A stretch of DNA of 64,000 nucleotides from Butyrivibrio sp. (GCA_022486625.1 JAKVKH010000014.1:1-64000), one strand, 5' to 3'; positions 17,332 to 26,915 are shown, numbered from the stretch's first letter. Notes: generated from the letters alone by a model not told the origin. Numbers and translations: made by a program.

Positions 17332-17841
17332 TTATTTATTGGAATAATTCTGGTATCCGACTTCCTGAAGCTTTGCATCCTTTGCAATCACACTCTCCTT
17401 AAGAGATGCAGTATATTTTTTCAGTCTCTCAAGAAGATCTGCATCTGATGTAGCCAGGATCTTGGCTGCAAGAATGCCTGCATTCGCACCGCCGCCGATT
17501 GCAACTGTCGCAACCGGAATGCCTGTCGGCATCTGCACAATTGAATAGAGAGAATCACGTCCGCCAAGAGACGTTGTATGCATCGGAATTCCGATGACCG
17601 GCATCGGGAAAATTGCTGCGCACATACCTGGAAGATGTGCTGCCATACCTGCTCCTGCAATAATTACCTTATAGCCTCTGGACTCTGCACTTCTTGCATA
17701 GTCAAAGAACTCATCCGGTTCTCTGTGTGCAGAGATGATGTGCATTTCATATGATATTCCGAGCTGATCCAGAATATCTGCTGCTTTTGCCATGACCGGC
17801 ATATCCGAGTCACTGCCCATTACAATTCCGACTTTTGCCAT
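17332..17841 (-). CDS. purE: 5-(carboxyamino)imidazole ribonucleotide mutase PurE (class I)
   Basis: A 169-aa enzyme with the class I signature MGSDSDMPVM near the N-terminus and ISAHREPDEF, AGAGMAAHLPGM and GIPMHTTSLGG motifs. No PurK is seen in the window. GAGGAG lies five bases before the ATG. First gene of the purine cluster. The 117 bases upstream show neither a purine riboswitch nor a clear PurBox. Confidence 0.96.
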   Translation of the reverse strand: MAKVGIVMGSDSDMPVMAKAADILDQLGISYEMHIISAHREPDEFFDYARSAESRGYKVIIAGAGMAAHLPGMCAAIFPMPVIGIPMHTTSLGGRDSLYSIVQMPTGIPVATVAIGGGANAGILAAKILATSDADLLERLKKYTASLKESVIAKDAKLQEVGYQNYSNK

Positions 17842-17958
17842 TTTATCTCTCCTCTTTACATGTGAAACTGAATATTTTCAATGAATATATTACATTCATT
17901 TATCCCGGATTTTCCCCTCAAACAATACCACAATATTTACCTGCGTACCAGCAGTAAA

Positions 17959-20055
17959 TCATCCTTCATCAAGCGGTTTGTTAAGTTCCTGTGTTCCCTC
18001 AAGAACAAATCGCCCATTCAGAATTATCGGAATCGTCCTGCCATCTTCTGTCACTGCAGAAACTTCTCCAAGCTCATCATACGGAATCGTAATATCTGTA
18101 TGACAGTTCAGATATGCTTTCTCCGGCTCCGTTCCCCTGAGGTCTGATATTTCATTGGATCTTGCAATAATCTGTTTTCCGTCTGGATTAAAGGTAATGT
18201 TATCCTCTTCATGAGAATAGCACGTATCTCCGACTGCAAAATGCGGTCCCGTCTTTTCTGCGATCAGAATCGGCATTTTATCTGCAATATGATATTTCTG
18301 TGCCATCATATAAGCCGTCGTATTCGTACCAATTGCGAACTCTCCAAGCGGCAGTGTGTCATGATGGTACAGAATGTTATCGTCAATATACTTACGGTTT
18401 TCCACATCCGTATCAAAATTCGAACATGAATATCCACTGATACATCCATCACTGAAGTGAATTTCAAGATTTTTGAAAAGGAGCCCTTCCAGATATACCT
18501 GTGTAACGTGAAGAACACCTTCCGTTCCTTTAAGTACCGGTGAAGTAAAGACTTCTCCGACAGGAATATTCACATCTGCAACACAGTTTTCAAAATTGGT
18601 TTCCTTCTCAGGATCTGAAAGATGATGCAACGCCACCTTCATCTGCGTACGATTATCTCCCATTCCTCTGATCAGGCAGTACTCAGCCTTGTCCAGTGTA
18701 TCAATGATCACCTGCTGAATTTTCTGATACAGCTCATAGTCCAGTGTATTCAGGCGAATGGTTTCCCTGAATATCTCCTCATACTGCGCACCGATTTCGG
18801 CAACCGGAAATGCAATAATGGTGAAACTGCGCTCATCCTCATGAATATATTCATTCTGGATCATTGCCGCCTGTCCTCTGTACTCGGCAAGCATCTTTTC
18901 CTGTGCAAGAGAGAGATGAACCGCTTCTTTTTTAATTGCCGGAGAAAACGGCTTCTCTCCAAATGTTTCCACAACTGCCGGCCCGCCAAACACTGCCGCC
19001 TGTATCTTGAACATTTCTCCGGCACTTCTGACTGCTTCAATCCTGCGCTGCAAAAATGCAGCATCCATAAATAAGGCGTCATCATCCTTATGATCATATT
19101 CGTACTGTTTATTGGCTGATGCTCCGCAGTATCCATTTCTGTAGGTACTGTTTGCCGTGTGAAAAAGGCTCGGAAGTGCACGATAAACAGAAGACTGCAG
19201 GCCGATTTTCTCAAAGTCAAGAATCGCGCAGCGGATCATACGCTCAAATCCAAGACCATATCGTACACTGACAGTCTTCTTTTTATGAATATCCTTGCCG
19301 GTAACTTCAAAACCGATTCGATATCCTTCTGTATAAGTATGAGCAAGTGCAGCAACTTCCTCCTCGCTCATCCGGTTTAATAATTCAGCTGTTTTCAGCT
19401 CATTATCTGTAATATACTCTCCAAAACGGTACAGATATGACGGATCCTTCAGATCACTGTTCATAATCAGATCTCTCGCATAGTCTTCTTCCGGTGCCAC
19501 CATCTGTCCAAATCTGAGCCTACGCTCTTCCTCAGCATAATCACTGTAAAACCAGTAGAGAATCTCCCTGATTTCCTGTGCTGAAGGAATATCTTTCCGA
19601 TCAGCCTGTGCATTACAAAACGCGCCGTAAACCTCCAGAAAAAGTTCCATCCGGATCGTCAGTTCTTTCACCTGTGCTTCAAATGCATGCGGAATCAGAC
19701 TGCGCATCTCATAATAAAGACAGGACAGCAGACGTCCTCTGTCTTCTCCGAATCTCCGAACCGCTACTGCCGGATTTGCATAACTTCCGTCATAGTTCTC
19801 AGGCAGAACATCTTCGTAAAGTCTGTGATTAAGGTTCTCGAGTTCTTCAAGACTTCCCCTTGCGATCCTGCCCTGTACTGCCATCTGACAGGTATCTCTG
19901 ATCATCAGAAGAAAATCCGCCAGATAATGAAAATACGCATCGTAATCAGCATCAGAAAGATGTTCCTCCTTCATTTCACTGATCCGATCTGTTGCAAGCT
20001 CATAGCGCTGATCAATAAGCTCCTGTGCATCTTCCTGACTGAAACTTTCTGACAT
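17959..20055 (-). CDS. Aminopeptidase, M29-like with long N-terminal extension
   Basis: Protein of about 698 aa. The C-terminal half shows thermophilic metalloaminopeptidase (M29) features: VPVGEVFTSP-like motif (IPVGEVFTSPV), then LPLGEFAIGTNTTAYMMA, then AEKTGPHFAVGDTCYSHEED, carrying the Glu, His and Asp metal ligands. Normal M29 enzymes are about 370-410 aa; here some 300 residues without recognised motif precede the core. The start at MSESFSQEDAQELID has AGAGGA seven bases upstream; an ATG seven codons earlier is also possible. No signal peptide, so it is cytoplasmic, presumably in peptide breakdown. Confidence 0.8.
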   Translation of the reverse strand: MSESFSQEDAQELIDQRYELATDRISEMKEEHLSDADYDAYFHYLADFLLMIRDTCQMAVQGRIARGSLEELENLNHRLYEDVLPENYDGSYANPAVAVRRFGEDRGRLLSCLYYEMRSLIPHAFEAQVKELTIRMELFLEVYGAFCNAQADRKDIPSAQEIREILYWFYSDYAEEERRLRFGQMVAPEEDYARDLIMNSDLKDPSYLYRFGEYITDNELKTAELLNRMSEEEVAALAHTYTEGYRIGFEVTGKDIHKKKTVSVRYGLGFERMIRCAILDFEKIGLQSSVYRALPSLFHTANSTYRNGYCGASANKQYEYDHKDDDALFMDAAFLQRRIEAVRSAGEMFKIQAAVFGGPAVVETFGEKPFSPAIKKEAVHLSLAQEKMLAEYRGQAAMIQNEYIHEDERSFTIIAFPVAEIGAQYEEIFRETIRLNTLDYELYQKIQQVIIDTLDKAEYCLIRGMGDNRTQMKVALHHLSDPEKETNFENCVADVNIPVGEVFTSPVLKGTEGVLHVTQVYLEGLLFKNLEIHFSDGCISGYSCSNFDTDVENRKYIDDNILYHHDTLPLGEFAIGTNTTAYMMAQKYHIADKMPILIAEKTGPHFAVGDTCYSHEEDNITFNPDGKQIIARSNEISDLRGTEPEKAYLNCHTDITIPYDELGEVSAVTEDGRTIPIILNGRFVLEGTQELNKPLDEG

Positions 20056-20114
20056 TTTCCGTTCCTCTGTTACCATATAAAAATAACCTTTCCCTGTTTC
20101 TCTGTTCTTTCTTC

Positions 20115-20465
20115 TTAGATCAGTCCCAGATACAGAATTCCCACAATACAGATCAGTACAACTGTATTAAGCAGAATTCCCAGATTTGGAAATAATCTGA
20201 AAATATCTTTTTCCGTACCTGACATGATCCCAAGGACAAGCCCTGCAATCGCATAAATCAAAGCCAGAATCACAGCTGCCGCATACTGCGGTTTTGCCTG
20301 TCCCCCGGCTTCAAAAGCAAGCCTGACCGCCATATAGACTGTCACTGCGGAAATCACACCAAGTGCAGAAGAGAAGATTCCCTTCTGCGGATGCTTATTA
20401 TCGGTAAAAATATAACGTCCTTTTTTTCGGAGCGGTTTGATTTTAAATTTCACTTTTGGCTTCAT
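20115..20465 (-). CDS. Small membrane protein of unknown function
   Basis: A 116-aa basic protein. A cytoplasmic Lys/Arg-rich head of about 30 residues precedes three hydrophobic segments (about 31-50, 60-82, 94-115). I recognise no catalytic motif; similar uncharacterised membrane proteins seem common in Lachnospiraceae. It starts close behind a 50-codon membrane-protein gene and before the aminopeptidase, so the three probably share a transcript. Confidence 0.72.
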   Translation of the reverse strand: MKPKVKFKIKPLRKKGRYIFTDNKHPQKGIFSSALGVISAVTVYMAVRLAFEAGGQAKPQYAAAVILALIYAIAGLVLGIMSGTEKDIFRLFPNLGILLNTVVLICIVGILYLGLI

Positions 20466-20474
20466 GGTACTCCA

Positions 20475-20627
20475 TCAGAACATAATCTTCTTACGGCCGC
20501 TCAGCAGCTTTGCGCCGCAGATAATCAGCATTACACCTGCCGCTGTTCCGGCTACAATTGAAACAATGCCAAACGCAATATTAATTGCTCCGGTATTCCC
20601 CATCAGCTTAAATGTCTTCTCTTCCAT
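20475..20627 (-). CDS. 50-aa single-helix membrane protein
   Basis: A short gene reading MEEKTFKLMGNTGAINIAFG, then a hydrophobic helix (IVSIVAGTAAGVMLIICGA), then a basic end (KLLSGRKKIMF). A strong GGAGG-type site (TTGGAGGGCGAAAATG) precedes it and the stop lies ten bases before the next start. The charge pattern predicts N-out/C-in orientation. It sits between pyrE and the 116-aa membrane protein, which suggests the two membrane proteins work together. Confidence 0.75.
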   Translation of the reverse strand: MEEKTFKLMGNTGAINIAFGIVSIVAGTAAGVMLIICGAKLLSGRKKIMF

Positions 20628-20654
20628 TTTCGCCCTCCAATCTCCATCTCTGCC

Positions 20655-21332
20655 TCAGATGGCGCCATATTCCTTATAGTATGCATCAATTGACTTCTTT
20701 ATCTCCTTATTCAGAAGAACCTCTCCGTCGATCGGTCTGTTATAAAGATAACTGACAACATCCTGCATGGTCACAATTGCATGTGCACCAAAACCATATT
20801 TCTCATGAATCTCATCCAGTGCACTCTTGTCTGAATCCTGTCCTTTCTCCTGACGGTTGAGAGAAACCATCAGTCCGACAAGGTCAACATCTGCCTGCTC
20901 CTGAATAATCGGAACGGTTTCTTCGATTGATGCTCCTGAAGTGGTAACATCCTCAATAATCAGTACACGATCCTCATCTTTGAGCTTACTTCCAAGAAGA
21001 ATTCCCTTATCTCCGTGATCCTTGATCTCCTTACGGTTTGCACAGTACCTGATATCACGTCCGTACAATTCGCTGATCGCCATTGTGGTTGCAACTGCAA
21101 GCGGAATTCCCTTATATGCAGGTCCGAACAGAACATCGAACTCAAGCCCGAAGGTATCATGAATTGCTCTTGCATAATATTCTCCAAGTTTACGCAGCTG
21201 TGAGCCCGTCACATAAGCTCCTGCATTCATGAAAAAGGGAGACTTTCTTCCACTCTTCAGAGTAAAATCACCGAATTTCAACACATTGCTGTCCACCATG
21301 AAATTAATGAACTCTTCTTTGTACTTCTCCAT
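20655..21332 (-). CDS. pyrE: Orotate phosphoribosyltransferase PyrE
   Basis: Converts orotate and PRPP to OMP. About 225 aa from MEKYKEEFINFMVDSNVLKFG with AAGGGA seven bases upstream; the longer frame is unlikely. Motifs are FTLKSGRKSPFFMNAG (family N-terminus), YKGIPLAVATTMA, and the PRPP loop VLIIEDVTTSGASI. Directly downstream of pyrF. Confidence 0.96.
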   Translation of the reverse strand: MEKYKEEFINFMVDSNVLKFGDFTLKSGRKSPFFMNAGAYVTGSQLRKLGEYYARAIHDTFGLEFDVLFGPAYKGIPLAVATTMAISELYGRDIRYCANRKEIKDHGDKGILLGSKLKDEDRVLIIEDVTTSGASIEETVPIIQEQADVDLVGLMVSLNRQEKGQDSDKSALDEIHEKYGFGAHAIVTMQDVVSYLYNRPIDGEVLLNKEIKKSIDAYYKEYGAI

Positions 21333-21377
21333 TTTTAATCCCTTCTTAATCATATTTATTTGCACTTTACTGCCGCA

Positions 21378-22304
21378 TCAGCGACTGCAAAGTGCATTTG
21401 AAATATCTTTTTTCATATCAAGGACAGCTGCACGTGCAGCCTCCCCGATCCTGTTTCCGCCAAAGCTGCTGTACTGCTCGCTCTTCCATGCGGCGATAAT
21501 GCCTCTTGAAGAATTGACAATTGCGCCAAGACCATCTTCACGGAAGAAATGTACCAGATCAGAACCTTTTCCTCCCTGTGCGCCATAGCCCGGAACCAGA
21601 ATATATGCATGCGGCATGATCTCCCGCAGAATCCTGCCCATTTCAGGATAAGTAGCACCGACGACTGCTCCCACATTACTGTAGTCACCATCCATCGACT
21701 GCTGACCCCATTTTTCCACCTGTTCGCCGACCAGCTCATATAACGGTCTGCCGTCAACCTGTCGATCCTGAAACTCTCCACTGCTGGGATTGGACGTTTT
21801 TACCAGTACAAAAATCCCTTTATCTGCCTGACTGCATACGTCAATAAACGGCTGCACCCCGTCCGATCCAAGATAGGGATTCACCGTTGCAAAATCTTCC
21901 TCAAATCCGCTGACCATCGTACTGCCGACTTTCGTACTGCCCAAATGCCCGATGGCATACGCCTCTGATGTGGATCCGATATCTCCACGCTTGATATCCC
22001 CGATCACCAGAAGTCCTTTTTCATGACAATAACGGACAGTTTTATCAAATGCGATCAGCCCCGGAATGCCGAACTGCTCATACATTGCAATCTGCGGCTT
22101 CACTGCCGGAATCAGATCATACACACCATCTATGATCTCTCTGTTGAAATTCCAGAGTGCCTGCGCAGCTCCTTCCGCAGTTTCTCCGAACTCACGATAT
22201 GCTTCGGAAGTGATCCTGTCCGGGATAAAAGACAGCTTGGGATCAAGGCCGACCACGATCGGCGCCTGTGTTTTCTGAATTGCACTGATTAGCTTCTGAA
22301 TCAT
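21378..22304 (-). CDS. pyrF: Orotidine-5'-phosphate decarboxylase PyrF (long type)
   Basis: Last step of UMP synthesis. About 308 aa, the length of subfamily 2 enzymes. Motifs: IVVGLDPKLSFIPD at the N-terminus, GLLVIGDIKRGDIGSTSEAYA with the catalytic Asp-Lys-Asp cluster, and VPGYGAQGG near the end. Two starts are possible: ATG at 22304 (used) or GTG at 22310, which is nearer the AAGGA site. pyrF and pyrE form a pair under one promoter. Confidence 0.95.
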   Translation of the reverse strand: MIQKLISAIQKTQAPIVVGLDPKLSFIPDRITSEAYREFGETAEGAAQALWNFNREIIDGVYDLIPAVKPQIAMYEQFGIPGLIAFDKTVRYCHEKGLLVIGDIKRGDIGSTSEAYAIGHLGSTKVGSTMVSGFEEDFATVNPYLGSDGVQPFIDVCSQADKGIFVLVKTSNPSSGEFQDRQVDGRPLYELVGEQVEKWGQQSMDGDYSNVGAVVGATYPEMGRILREIMPHAYILVPGYGAQGGKGSDLVHFFREDGLGAIVNSSRGIIAAWKSEQYSSFGGNRIGEAARAAVLDMKKDISNALCSR

Positions 22305-22352
22305 TCTCACTGTTTCCTTTACTCAAAATATACCGATTTTATTACTTCCCCT

Positions 22353-22380
22353 ATACTACCATAAATTCAGAAAATGTCAC
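22353..22380 (-). promoter_or_regulatory. Promoter of pyrF-pyrE
   Basis: GTGACA (22375-22380), 16-base spacer, TAGTAT (22353-22358) on the minus strand. No PyrR-type attenuator is visible in the short leader. Confidence 0.5.
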
Positions 22381-22405
22381 ATAGAATATGTAAAAAAGTC
22401 TTCAT

Positions 22406-23974
22406 TTATAAAAGCGGTGCAAAAAGTCTCAGGAAACACTGCACCACGCGAAGTACAATATTCCGCCTTCCGATATAGTATTCCGAAACGTCTCTTGACT
22501 GCGGGAACATGACATCAAAATCTTCTCTGATCGTTCTGGCGGTTCTGCTGTCATACATAATGCAGCCGTTCTCAAAATGCAGATATAAACTTCTGAAATC
22601 AAGATTTATGGTGCCCACCGTGGCCACTGCATCATCTGATACGCACATCTTCGCGTGACAGAACCCCGGTGTATATTCATAGATTCTGACGCCGTTCCGG
22701 GCAAGTGTATTATAGTAGGAGCGTGTAACCTGATAAATCACTTTTTTATCCGGAATTCCCGGTGTGATCAGCCTTACATCCACGCCTCTTCTGGCAGCCT
22801 GTGAAAGCTCACGTCCCATCTCATCCGTAATGACCAGATACGGCGTAATGAAATAACAGTATTTCTTTGCATTCTTCAGAATGTCCATATAGACATTTTC
22901 TCCGACATGCTCCGTATCCAGCGGGCTGTCCGCATACGGTTGCACAAAGCCCTCGCTCTCTGCTTTATACTGTGTTTCAGGCAGGTACTGATCAAAACTG
23001 ACATCATCAATATCTGAATCACGAACTGCGTTCCACATTTCCAGAAATGTGATGGTCAGGCTTCTGACCGCATCCCCTTCCAGCCTGATTCCCGTATCTT
23101 TCCAGTATCCATAAGGCTGTGTCACATGAAAATATTCATTGGCAAGATTATAACCTCCGGTAAATCCCACCTTGCCATCAATTACCGTAATCTTTCTGTG
23201 ATCTCTGTTATTCATGAAAATGTTCAGGAAAGGCATTACCGGATTAAACACTCTGCAGCGAATCCCGAGTTTTTTCATTCTTGCAATAAAGCCGGGATCG
23301 ATGAAGCCGATGCTGCCGACATCATCGTAAAAGAGTCTGACCTCCACGCCTTCCGCCGCTTTTTCTGCCAGTACCTGCAGAATTCCGGCAAAAGATTCTG
23401 CATCCTCAATCGCATGATATTCCATGAAGATAAACTTCCGTGCCTTCTGAAGTTCCTCAATCTGTGCCTTCAGCCCGTCTTCTGCATCCGCATAATATTT
23501 CACATCAGTGTTGTCATACACCGGATAATGTGCATATTTCCAGATATATCTGGCCTGATTGGCAGTCGCCAGATCCTTCTCTTCAAGCTGGTGAAATGTA
23601 CTGTCTTTCTGCAGCAGAAACGGAAACAGCTTCCGGTCAATGCTGTCAAAGCGTGTTGCCATTCTCTTCGTTGTGTTCGGACGCCCCATCAGTGCATAAA
23701 GGCACAGCCCGATAATCGGGAATACCAGAATCAGCATGATCCACGGCATTTTAAATGCCGAATTGATATGCCTTCCGTAAATTGTAAGTACGACCACAAG
23801 CGCCAGGATTCTTGTCGCGTTTGAAATCCATGTACTGTATGCATTTACCCGCATCAATACCAGTATCATCCACCAGATCTGGAGCACGGTCAGAAGTACT
23901 ACCGCTGCCAGCCTGCTGATGCTGTTTTTCACATTTGATTTCTGTTCTGTACGCATATGCTTTTTCTGAACCAT
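22406..23974 (-). CDS. cls: Cardiolipin synthase
   Basis: Phospholipase-D superfamily membrane enzyme of 522 aa that condenses phosphatidylglycerol to cardiolipin. After a basic head there are two or three transmembrane helices (about 20-95). The first HKD motif is in RDHRKITVIDGKVGFTGGYN and the second in FCHAKMCVSDDAVATVGTIN. GAGG lies eight bases before the ATG. Confidence 0.95.
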   Translation of the reverse strand: MVQKKHMRTEQKSNVKNSISRLAAVVLLTVLQIWWMILVLMRVNAYSTWISNATRILALVVVLTIYGRHINSAFKMPWIMLILVFPIIGLCLYALMGRPNTTKRMATRFDSIDRKLFPFLLQKDSTFHQLEEKDLATANQARYIWKYAHYPVYDNTDVKYYADAEDGLKAQIEELQKARKFIFMEYHAIEDAESFAGILQVLAEKAAEGVEVRLFYDDVGSIGFIDPGFIARMKKLGIRCRVFNPVMPFLNIFMNNRDHRKITVIDGKVGFTGGYNLANEYFHVTQPYGYWKDTGIRLEGDAVRSLTITFLEMWNAVRDSDIDDVSFDQYLPETQYKAESEGFVQPYADSPLDTEHVGENVYMDILKNAKKYCYFITPYLVITDEMGRELSQAARRGVDVRLITPGIPDKKVIYQVTRSYYNTLARNGVRIYEYTPGFCHAKMCVSDDAVATVGTINLDFRSLYLHFENGCIMYDSRTARTIREDFDVMFPQSRDVSEYYIGRRNIVLRVVQCFLRLFAPLL

Positions 23975-24072
23975 AATTTGTCCTCATGCCTTACCTGATG
24001 ATTACCAGTATACCATATGAAAAAAACAGTATATAATAGGAACGTTTCATATTGAAAAAGAAAGAGGTTCCC

Positions 24073-24726
24073 ATGAATATTCAAAAGTATCTTACACCTG
24101 AATTTAAAAAGAAAACAGTCATCGTCATCACTTCCGTACTCTGTATGGGATTTTTCCTGTCCTTCCTGATTGACGTCAACCTGGGGACTGACCCCTGCAC
24201 CTTCATGAATCTGACGATTTCCGGTCTGCTCGGCCTGTCCTTTGGCAACTGGCAGCTGCTTCTGAACGCCGTGCTTCTGGTTTTCGTTCTCATCGCTGAC
24301 CGGCGCATGATCGGTATCGGCACCATCGCCAATATGGTTCTGATCGGTTATGTTGCCGACTTCTGCAGATATCTATGGAGCATTTTTCTCCCTCATGAAA
24401 TCTTTACTGCAGAGCCCTTTCGTGCCATCATTTTTGCCCTTGCCCTGTTCGGTTTCATTGTCAGTGCATCCTTCTATATGAATTCCGAAATGGGTCTTGC
24501 ACCATATGATGCTACCTCGGCCATCATCGGACACTGGATACCCCGGATTCCGTTTCATTTCGTCCGGATTGCCTACGACATGCTTGTGATTCTGATCGGC
24601 ATTCTGGCAGGTGGGCGACCGAATGTCGGAACTATCCTGATGGCCTTTGTTCTCGGTCCCATGATTACTATCGTCGGCAGATATATGACCCGTATCCTGC
24701 ATCCTGAAGCTAAAACAGAAATGTAA
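24073..24726 (+). CDS. YczE/YitT-like multi-pass membrane protein
   Basis: A protein of about 217 aa with five or so hydrophobic helices, starting MNIQKYLTPEFKKKTVIV, with AGAGG five bases upstream. Features such as GTDPCTFMNLTISGLLGLSFGNWQ and GLAPYDATSAI resemble the YczE/YyaS/YitT family, whose transport or regulatory role is unsettled. TATAAT at 24032-24037 is a possible -10. It is divergent from cls. Confidence 0.75.
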   Translation: MNIQKYLTPEFKKKTVIVITSVLCMGFFLSFLIDVNLGTDPCTFMNLTISGLLGLSFGNWQLLLNAVLLVFVLIADRRMIGIGTIANMVLIGYVADFCRYLWSIFLPHEIFTAEPFRAIIFALALFGFIVSASFYMNSEMGLAPYDATSAIIGHWIPRIPFHFVRIAYDMLVILIGILAGGRPNVGTILMAFVLGPMITIVGRYMTRILHPEAKTEM

Positions 24727-24733
24727 ATTTTTC

Positions 24734-24791
24734 AAAAAATCAGCAGAAACTTTACTCTTTAATCAAAAGAGGCTGTCTCTGCTGATTTTTT
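24734..24791. terminator. Bidirectional terminator
   Basis: A perfect 14-bp repeat (AAAAAATCAGCAGA and its complement) encloses a second small stem CTCTTT/AAAAGAG. T-runs on both strands serve both the plus-strand membrane protein and the convergent hydrogenase gene, whose stop codon lies at its edge. Confidence 0.88.
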
Positions 24792-26337
24792 ATTTTTTCC
24801 TTGTTGTTCTTGTTACTGCTTTTCCTGCTGCTTTAGTTGTTTTCACATTCTTTTTTGGTGTATCATCCAGATGTCCGTCCCTGTGCATGGAAAAACTATC
24901 CATCGGATAATTCTTCAGATTTTCAAGCACCTTTCGGTCATCCGCCTTGGACAGAAGTGCAGCTCTGGCCTTCGTTACCTCGGCTTCCGTCTTATGTCTT
25001 GAAGGTCCGCCAAGGCAGCCGCCCGGACATACCATTCCTTCAACAAAGTCCTCCTGAAGTTTCCCACTGTGCAGCATCAAAAGCGTCTTTTTGCATTCTG
25101 CGCCGCCTGCGCAGTGCAGAAGTTTCATTTCCGAAGTATCCGTTCCACGCTCCTGTATGCACTCAATTACTGCATTGGCCACACCACCGCTTGTTGCAAA
25201 TTTTTTACCCCATACGGAAGATTCCTGATAAGGCTTCTCCGCAGGTTCAAACTCCATATCCTTTGAACGCATCAGCGCATAAAGCTCTCCAAACGTAATT
25301 GCATAATCTGCATTATCTGTTATGGAAGGATCCTGCGTCTCTGCTTTTTTGGCAATGCAGGGTCCGATAAATACAGTTACACAACCTGGATGCGTCAGCT
25401 TCAGATATCTGGCAATGGCCACCATCGGCGATACTGTGGAGGACATATTGTTCTCATAAATATCCGGAAAATGCTTTCGCAGCATGTTGACAAATGCCGG
25501 ACAGCAGGATGTCGTCATCTTTTTCCCTTCCTTATATGCCTCTTCCCATTCTGCCGATTCATATGCCGCCGTCATATCTCCGCCAAGTCCCACTTCCACC
25601 ATGTCAGCAAAACCGAGCCTGATCAACGTGCTGCGAATCGCTGCCATCGTGATATTGTCACCGTACTGTCCCTCAATAGACGGCGCACACATGGCGATGA
25701 CTTCCTTTCCTGCCAGAATATTCTGAATAATATTCACCAGATAAGTTTTGGAACCAATTGCGCCAAACGGGCAGGAGTGAATACAGTGCCCGCACTGAAT
25801 ACACTTACTGTCATCAATCCTGCATAGCCCGTTTTCATCATAGGTGATTGCTCCAACCGGACATGCCTTTTTGCACGGACGCTCCAGATGCACAATGGCG
25901 CCATAGGGACATGCCTTGGCACACATGCCGCATTCCTTGCAGGTCTGCGGATCAATATGCATACGGACATCACCTTTGGAAATTGCTCCGAAATGGCAGG
26001 AATTCAGACACGCTTTTCCCATGCAGAACCGGCAGTTATCCGTCACTGAATATGCTGAAATCGGGCATTCGTCGCAGGCAGCATTGATAACCTGCACGAT
26101 ATTGGCAGAATCCGGATGGTCCATGGTATTCTGTCCACATGCCAAACGGATTCTCTGACGTACAATTTCTCTTTCCTTATAAATACAGCACCGAAACTCC
26201 GGCTTGGGTCCCGGAATAATCTGATTGACGAGCAGTTCCCTGCTCTCTTCATTCAGATTGTCATTCCATGCCAGTCTGCAGACCTCTTCCATTACCTTAT
26301 GCTTCAGGCTGATAATTCCCTCGTCGTTTGATATCAT
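24790..26337 (-). CDS. Monomeric [FeFe]-hydrogenase, group B-like
   Basis: A 515-aa iron-sulfur protein. The N-terminal 200 residues hold cysteine clusters for several [4Fe-4S] centres (CDECP...CRFCMGKACLNSC; CKECGMCAKACPYGAI; CIQCGHCIHSCPFGAI). The C-terminal part has the three H-cluster motifs: TTSCCPAF, GPCIAKKAE and EGMVCPGGCLGGP. The Phe in L1, GGP ending of L3 and lack of an N-terminal [2Fe-2S] domain fit the group B enzymes of Clostridia, whose physiological role is unclear. L2 has Gly where Met is usual. The tail is Lys/Thr-rich. Its ATG overlaps the stop of the ABC ATPase gene (ATGA). Confidence 0.88.
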   Translation of the reverse strand: MISNDEGIISLKHKVMEEVCRLAWNDNLNEESRELLVNQIIPGPKPEFRCCIYKEREIVRQRIRLACGQNTMDHPDSANIVQVINAACDECPISAYSVTDNCRFCMGKACLNSCHFGAISKGDVRMHIDPQTCKECGMCAKACPYGAIVHLERPCKKACPVGAITYDENGLCRIDDSKCIQCGHCIHSCPFGAIGSKTYLVNIIQNILAGKEVIAMCAPSIEGQYGDNITMAAIRSTLIRLGFADMVEVGLGGDMTAAYESAEWEEAYKEGKKMTTSCCPAFVNMLRKHFPDIYENNMSSTVSPMVAIARYLKLTHPGCVTVFIGPCIAKKAETQDPSITDNADYAITFGELYALMRSKDMEFEPAEKPYQESSVWGKKFATSGGVANAVIECIQERGTDTSEMKLLHCAGGAECKKTLLMLHSGKLQEDFVEGMVCPGGCLGGPSRHKTEAEVTKARAALLSKADDRKVLENLKNYPMDSFSMHRDGHLDDTPKKNVKTTKAAGKAVTRTTRKK

Positions 26338-26915
26338 ACTATACTGACCTTTCTGCAGAAATCCAGTCCATCTGCTTCATGTGCTGTCAGAAGAAGCGGA
26401 TTGCTGCCTTTCTTTTCCATAATATAATCAATTGCTTTCTGACGGTTCTGTGCGTCAAGTCCCGTAAAAGGTTCATCCAGTACCAGCAAGTCTGCCGGAA
26501 CTGCACAGGCACGTACAATCGCCACCCGGCGTTTCTGACCTCCCGAAAGTTCTCCGACTCTGCGATCGAGCACTTCATCCGGCAGCAGCCGCTGCAACTC
26601 TCTCCTCGCAGTCTGTCTCGTAATCTTCTTATGAACCATCGCCACATTGTCAACTGCCGAAAACTGCTCACACAGCCGGTTTTCCTGAAATACAACACCA
26701 GCACACAGATATGCATATTTATAATCTCCCAGCAGCTGAATTTTTCCGCTGTCCGGCTTATCAAGCCCCAGGAGTATTCTTAAAAAAGTTGTCTTTCCGC
26801 ATCCGGAACGACCGATAAGCAAGGTGCAGCTTTCCGACTGAATGGAAAGATTAAAATCATGCAACACTTCCTGTCCGTCATAGGACTTGCAGATATGTTC
26901 CGCTTCAATTGTCAT
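26334..26915 (-). CDS. ABC transporter ATPase, NitT/TauT type
   Basis: About 193 aa from MTIEAEHICKSYDGQEVLHDF. Walker A is IGRSGCGKTTF, signature LSGGQKRRVAIVRA, Walker B LLVLDEPFTGLD. It is shorter than usual (about 240 aa), lacking most of the C-terminal part, but the motifs are intact. It overlaps the permease gene by 11 bases and the hydrogenase gene by four. Confidence 0.9.
   Translation of the reverse strand: MTIEAEHICKSYDGQEVLHDFNLSIQSESCTLLIGRSGCGKTTFLRILLGLDKPDSGKIQLLGDYKYAYLCAGVVFQENRLCEQFSAVDNVAMVHKKITRQTARRELQRLLPDEVLDRRVGELSGGQKRRVAIVRACAVPADLLVLDEPFTGLDAQNRQKAIDYIMEKKGSNPLLLTAHEADGLDFCRKVSIV

Noticed and set aside
17842..17958. Purine riboswitch or PurBox before purE
   Set aside because: The short AT-rich stretch shows neither the conserved aptamer core nor a clear repeat.
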